Shown here: piece by piece, positions 60,930-64,000 of the stretch
How the letters are laid out: every line of letters starts with the position of its first letter
How positions within the stretch are numbered: the stretch's first letter is position 1
NCBI RefSeq assembly: GCF_028858725.1
Contig: NC_084774.1
Location: 4,562,001-4,626,000 of the forward strand
Length of the DNA: 64,000 bases
Reading direction: 5' to 3'
Origin: Colius striatus
Lineage: Eukaryota; Chordata; Aves; Coliiformes; Coliidae
Notes under the pieces: generated by a model
What the model saw: the letters and a program-made list of their open reading frames with translations, nothing else
What the model was told of the DNA's origin: nothing
Databases searched by the model: none
Made by a program: the position numbers and the translations under genes

Positions 60930-61560
60930 GCAAAGTTTGCTGCTTGATTTAAGCTGCTGCCAATAATTTATAAGGGCCTGGGGTCTGAGGGATTGAGAAG
61001 CTGCTGCAGATGGGAGGTGGGGGGTTGGTGCTTGGGGTGTTTTTTTCAGTGTGGTGGCTGTTGCATATCCTTGATTCTACAGGCAAACTCATCCTCCTCA
61101 CCTGGGATAAGCATCTTGTTGCAAAGGCTGTGTCAATTTCACATCCTTTGCTCTTGACCAGAGCTGCATTTCTAGTTCTTCCCTATCTTTCTATATTAAA
61201 TTATTATCTTTCTAGAACAACTTAATAATGTTTACATTAAAGATGCAACAACTTGTCTCAGATGGATGTTTGGCTGCTGATTTTACCTAGCAGTTGGCTT
61301 CCCCTCTTTTGTGCTGACCTGGTCCCTCAAAGTGCAAGAGTTGGGATGGAACTGGGCCCTTAGAAGAAGCCAGAGATCAAATGGATCTGCAGCTCAACAG
61401 AAATGCTTGTTCAATTCATCAGCCATTTAAAAGCAGCAAGTGGTGTTGGTAGTTTCTGAGGTGTGATTACATCAGCATTTCTTTTGGCCACAGACTGTCT
61501 TTGCAGAGATCCTCCCACCAATGCTGGCACTCCCAGCAGCTTCAAAATCCTCCCCAAAGC
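60930..61560 (-). pseudogene. Degenerate tandem copy of the SPOC gene 3' end
   Basis: Matches the intact locus at about 62345-63448 in the same orientation. Shared non-coding blocks include ttaataatgtttacat and aacttgtctcagatgga. A copy of the first SPOC exon (about 61456-61545) reads SIGGRISAKTV on the minus strand, then Cys where the intact gene has Trp, then TGA six codons later. A remnant of the second exon (about 61319-61381) reads SLASSKGPVPSQLLHFEGP, with TGA before it and a changed donor (gtcagc). The part between, about 600 bases in the intact copy including most of the second exon, is missing; the shared gatctgcagctcaa (61384, 63316) marks the deletion edge. No copy of the final exon was found. 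It cannot encode a SPOC domain. Confidence 0.7.
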
Positions 61561-61669
61561 CCCTTTGGGCAGGGCTCAGAGGCCTTGACATGACACTGAC
61601 CCTCTCTTCTGCCCACCACCTTTTCCTTACTCCATCCATACAAAAGATACTGACTCAGCCCTTGCTCTG

Positions 61670-61804
61670 TTGCAAAACAATGTTGTTTATTTGAACGAGA
61701 ACAACAAACAGGTTGCTAAAACTGGTAATAATGATAATAACACTCATAATGATAATAACAGAACTGTATCTTAACAAGCCTCTAAGAAGATTACAAACAT
61801 AAAC
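61670..61804 (-). other. 3' UTR of the SPOC gene with AATAAA
   Basis: On the minus strand AATAAA occupies 61691-61686, about 115 bases after the stop. An imperfect TTATCATTA repeat (61725-61760 on +) lies between. Cleavage near 61670 is inferred. Confidence 0.7.
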
Positions 61805-61869
61805 TTAATGCTTCTTGATCTGTCGAACAATCACTCCAAGAATGACATTGGGCCGAGTTGACGGGAGAC
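61805..61869 (-). CDS. SPOC gene, terminal coding exon
   Basis: Acceptor cctttcag; completes Gly, then LPSTRPNVILGVIVRQIKKH and TAA. RPNVILGVIVRQ matches the RPNLLLGLxIxQ end of SPOC domains. Confidence 0.88.
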
Positions 61870-63448
61870 CTGAAAGGGAACACAAACAGTGCACAGCTCA
61901 AAGACTGAGTTCTGATTTTGCTGTCAAGAGAAACTTCCTGATTCCAGACTGACCCCCACAGAACTTGTTTGTCTCAATGAAGAATTACCTGCATTGTAAA
62001 GGTTTGGGCTTCTCCAGCTGTTCTTTTGCAGAAAGCCCCAGACACTGATTTGGGACCTAAGCACAGGAGCCTCCTCCATCCTCAGCTGAAGGTGACTTTG
62101 GATTTTGGCACAGAAGGCTGTTTCATGCTCAGTTCCTCTGTCACCATGTTCCATGCACCAACATGGACCAAACTCCAGCCAACTGGGAATTTCGCCCCAA
62201 AAGACTGTGCTATAACCTGCCTGTACCAAGTACTGGCTGCCACCTACCAACAGCAGGGAACGGGGATCCCTTTCCCCTGGGACACAGCAGATTTCACAAG
62301 TCAGTGATTTGGCTGGAGTTTGCTCCAACCAGAAGACAAAGGTTCCCACTTGATTGAAGCTGCTGTGACTGATTTCTAAGGGCCTGGGGTTTGGGGGACT
62401 GAGGAGTTGCTGCAGATGGGAGCTGAGGGGTTGCTCATCCTCCTCACAGTGCATAAGCATCTTGTGGGAAAGCCTGTGTCAATTTCAGATCACTTCCTCT
62501 TGAACAGAGCTGCATTTCTATTTCCTTCCCTTGTTACGGGCCTGAAAAATTACCTTCCTATAAGAAATTAATAATGTTTACATGAAAGATTCATCAACTT
62601 GTCTCAGATGGAGTTTTGTTTGGTGATTTTACCCAGCATTTAGCCACCCGTCTTGTGTGCTTACCTGGCCCATGAAGAGGCAAGAGTTGGGATGGAATTG
62701 GGTCCTCAGAACTCAGGGGGATGAGGTAAAAATTCTTGATACTTCTCTTGGGAGTGTTAGTTACAACGCCAAAACAACCATGATTGATCAAGTAGCCGTA
62801 GAGAGAGTCATAGCCATAAATATCTTCATCTTCATCCACGGGACGGAAACGAATCAAACACAATTCCTGCAATAGAAAAGCAAAGGGGAACAATTCAGCC
62901 TTCAACGGGGCAGCAAATCAAGCAGGAAAGGGCCAACCTCAGGGGTAAAAAGCAATGGTACAATTGTCACTCTCTTGGTGTTTCCCAGGCAATAGTCCAG
63001 CTGATACCATCTGTCCTTATCAGAAATACAGTGCTGGTCTGACATCAAACTCAACAGCTGGATGCTCAAAGTGATCCGGAAAGAAACAGAAAAGTCTCAG
63101 TTTCGTGCCTCTATTTTTGTACAGAACATCAACTTTCACTTCTGAAGAGGACTTTGTTCTGAATTCTATTTCCTACATTCAATGATCAGATCTCCTTATT
63201 TCTAGATGGAATTTGAGTCTTCAACATTGAATAATTAGTTTGTGTTCAATCGTTACAAATGAATTAGGAGCAAGGAGATTTAAGAGCTCTGCGGGAGAGA
63301 GAGATGAAGGGGATCTGCAGCTCAAGAGCAAGAAATAAAGAAGATGTTGAGTGGATACCTGATGAGGTGCAGTTCTGAGGTCAGCAATGTAATCCCAGAC
63401 TGCCTTCGGTGGGATCGTCCCACCAACCCGAAGTGTCTCTGGTAATTC
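61805..63448 (-). CDS. SPOC-domain protein, PHF3/DIDO1/SPOCD1 family (3' end only)
   Basis: Three exons on the minus strand, 63448-63359, 62866-62665 and 61869-61805, join in frame into a full SPOC domain of about 118 residues that ends the protein. Exon 1 reads ELPETLRVGGTIPPKAVWDY; exon 2 begins ELCLIRFRP and ends FYLIPLSSEDPIPSQLLPLH GPG; exon 3 reads LPSTRPNVILGVIVRQIKKH and stops at TAA. In PHF3 and DIDO1 this fold binds the phosphorylated RNA polymerase II tail; in SPOCD1 it serves germline silencing. An acidic insert (EDEDIYGYDS) and GCFGVVTNT in place of the usual GRFGVVANN show divergence from PHF3. The domain sits at the very C-terminus, whereas PHF3 and DIDO1 continue far beyond it. 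Upstream exons lie beyond the window, so which paralogue it is stays open. Confidence 0.87.
62665..62866 (-). CDS. SPOC gene, central domain exon
   Basis: 67 codons plus one base; acceptor cttttctattgcag and donor gtaagc. Contains the core FGVV and YLIPL strands of the SPOC barrel. Confidence 0.9.
63359..63448 (-). CDS. SPOC gene, exon encoding domain start
   Basis: 30 codons, phase 0 both sides; acceptor ttgtttag, donor gtatcc. It carries the VGGTIPPKAVWDYIADL strand-helix start of the domain. Confidence 0.87.
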
Positions 63449-64000
63449 CTAAACAAGAAGCATGACATGGCAGGGTGAGAAACACCAAGAGACTCCTGTT
63501 TACAAGCTGTGCAGGTTCCCCATCCCAGCAGCCCAGTGCCTCATTCCCTATTCTACTTTACTACTTCCATACCTCCTCTCCTAACTGCAGACAAGCTATT
63601 CTAGGGAATTCAGGCTGGTTCTGAGTTTCAAGCTGCTCAGTTCTGTTACCACACCCTGACAGTGTAGTTGAAAGGGAAAAGACTGTCCAGAAAGGAGAGC
63701 AGCACAGTGTCTAATGGTTCTCCATGCCCAGCAGGGGCTTTGTTTGGGCAGGGAAGCTGCTCTCTGACATACAGGGTGCTCAGCAAACGCTGCACTCAGG
63801 AGCACGACTCACAGGAATGACACCGTCTTGTTCCTTGAGCACACACCTTCCCAGGATGTCATCATCCAACTGGTTTCAATTGAAGATTAGTGACAAGGAT
63901 GGTATTTTTCATCCATGGACAACCAAAACTTTCTGACAGGTCACATCAGTGACTCATCTCGGTTCAGAACAGAACAAGGCATCGACTTGAAATGCTGCCT

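Noticed and set aside
61924..62460. 178-codon open frame on the minus strand in the last SPOC intron
   Set aside because: It lies between two exons that splice perfectly, resembles no family, and part of its DNA is the block shared with the decayed duplicate.
63353..63358. Possible U12-type intron (gtatcc donor) in the SPOC gene
   Set aside because: The donor only partly fits the gtatcctt consensus and no TCCTTAAC-type branch site is visible before the acceptor at 62867.
1..64000. tRNA, rRNA, CRISPR or viral genes
   Set aside because: No cloverleaf with A/B boxes, rRNA blocks, spaced direct-repeat arrays or retroviral gene motifs were recognised by eye.

Overview
The window is vertebrate nuclear DNA, almost certainly from a bird. 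The evidence is a dense scatter of CR1 LINE 3' ends in both orientations, short introns with GT-AG boundaries, and the gene order ZNF341 then CHMP4B. All calls rest on reading exons, splice sites and protein similarity by eye.

Region 1 (1-16217, + strand) is ZNF341, a transcription factor with 13 zinc fingers. Thirteen coding exons are visible, from the first finger exon to the stop codon; the promoter and N-terminal exon lie left of the window. Introns hold CR1 fragments and a 300-bp CCAT/CCTT array. Region 2 (16218-20600) is the ZNF341 3' UTR and a spacer with a CR1 copy and, next to the following CpG island, a piece of a CR1-type LINE open reading frame.

Region 3 (about 20620-44985, + strand) is CHMP4B, the ESCRT-III filament subunit: a CpG-island promoter with two ZNF143/THAP11-type motifs, five coding exons encoding 227 residues, and a first intron of about 18 kb.

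Region 4 (about 45000-60900) has no recognised gene. It contains CR1 fragments of at least two subfamilies, minor tandem repeats, three repeat-poor AT-rich blocks that resemble conserved noncoding elements, and one speculative three-exon reading frame at 54156-54921.

Region 5 (about 60930-64000, - strand) carries the last three exons of a SPOC-domain gene (PHF3/DIDO1/SPOCD1 family) that continues beyond the right edge. Just past its poly(A) signal lies a decayed second copy of the same exons with stop codons and a deletion. This degenerate tandem duplication is the most unusual structure found. In human, RALY follows CHMP4B, so a SPOC gene here also suggests a synteny difference.
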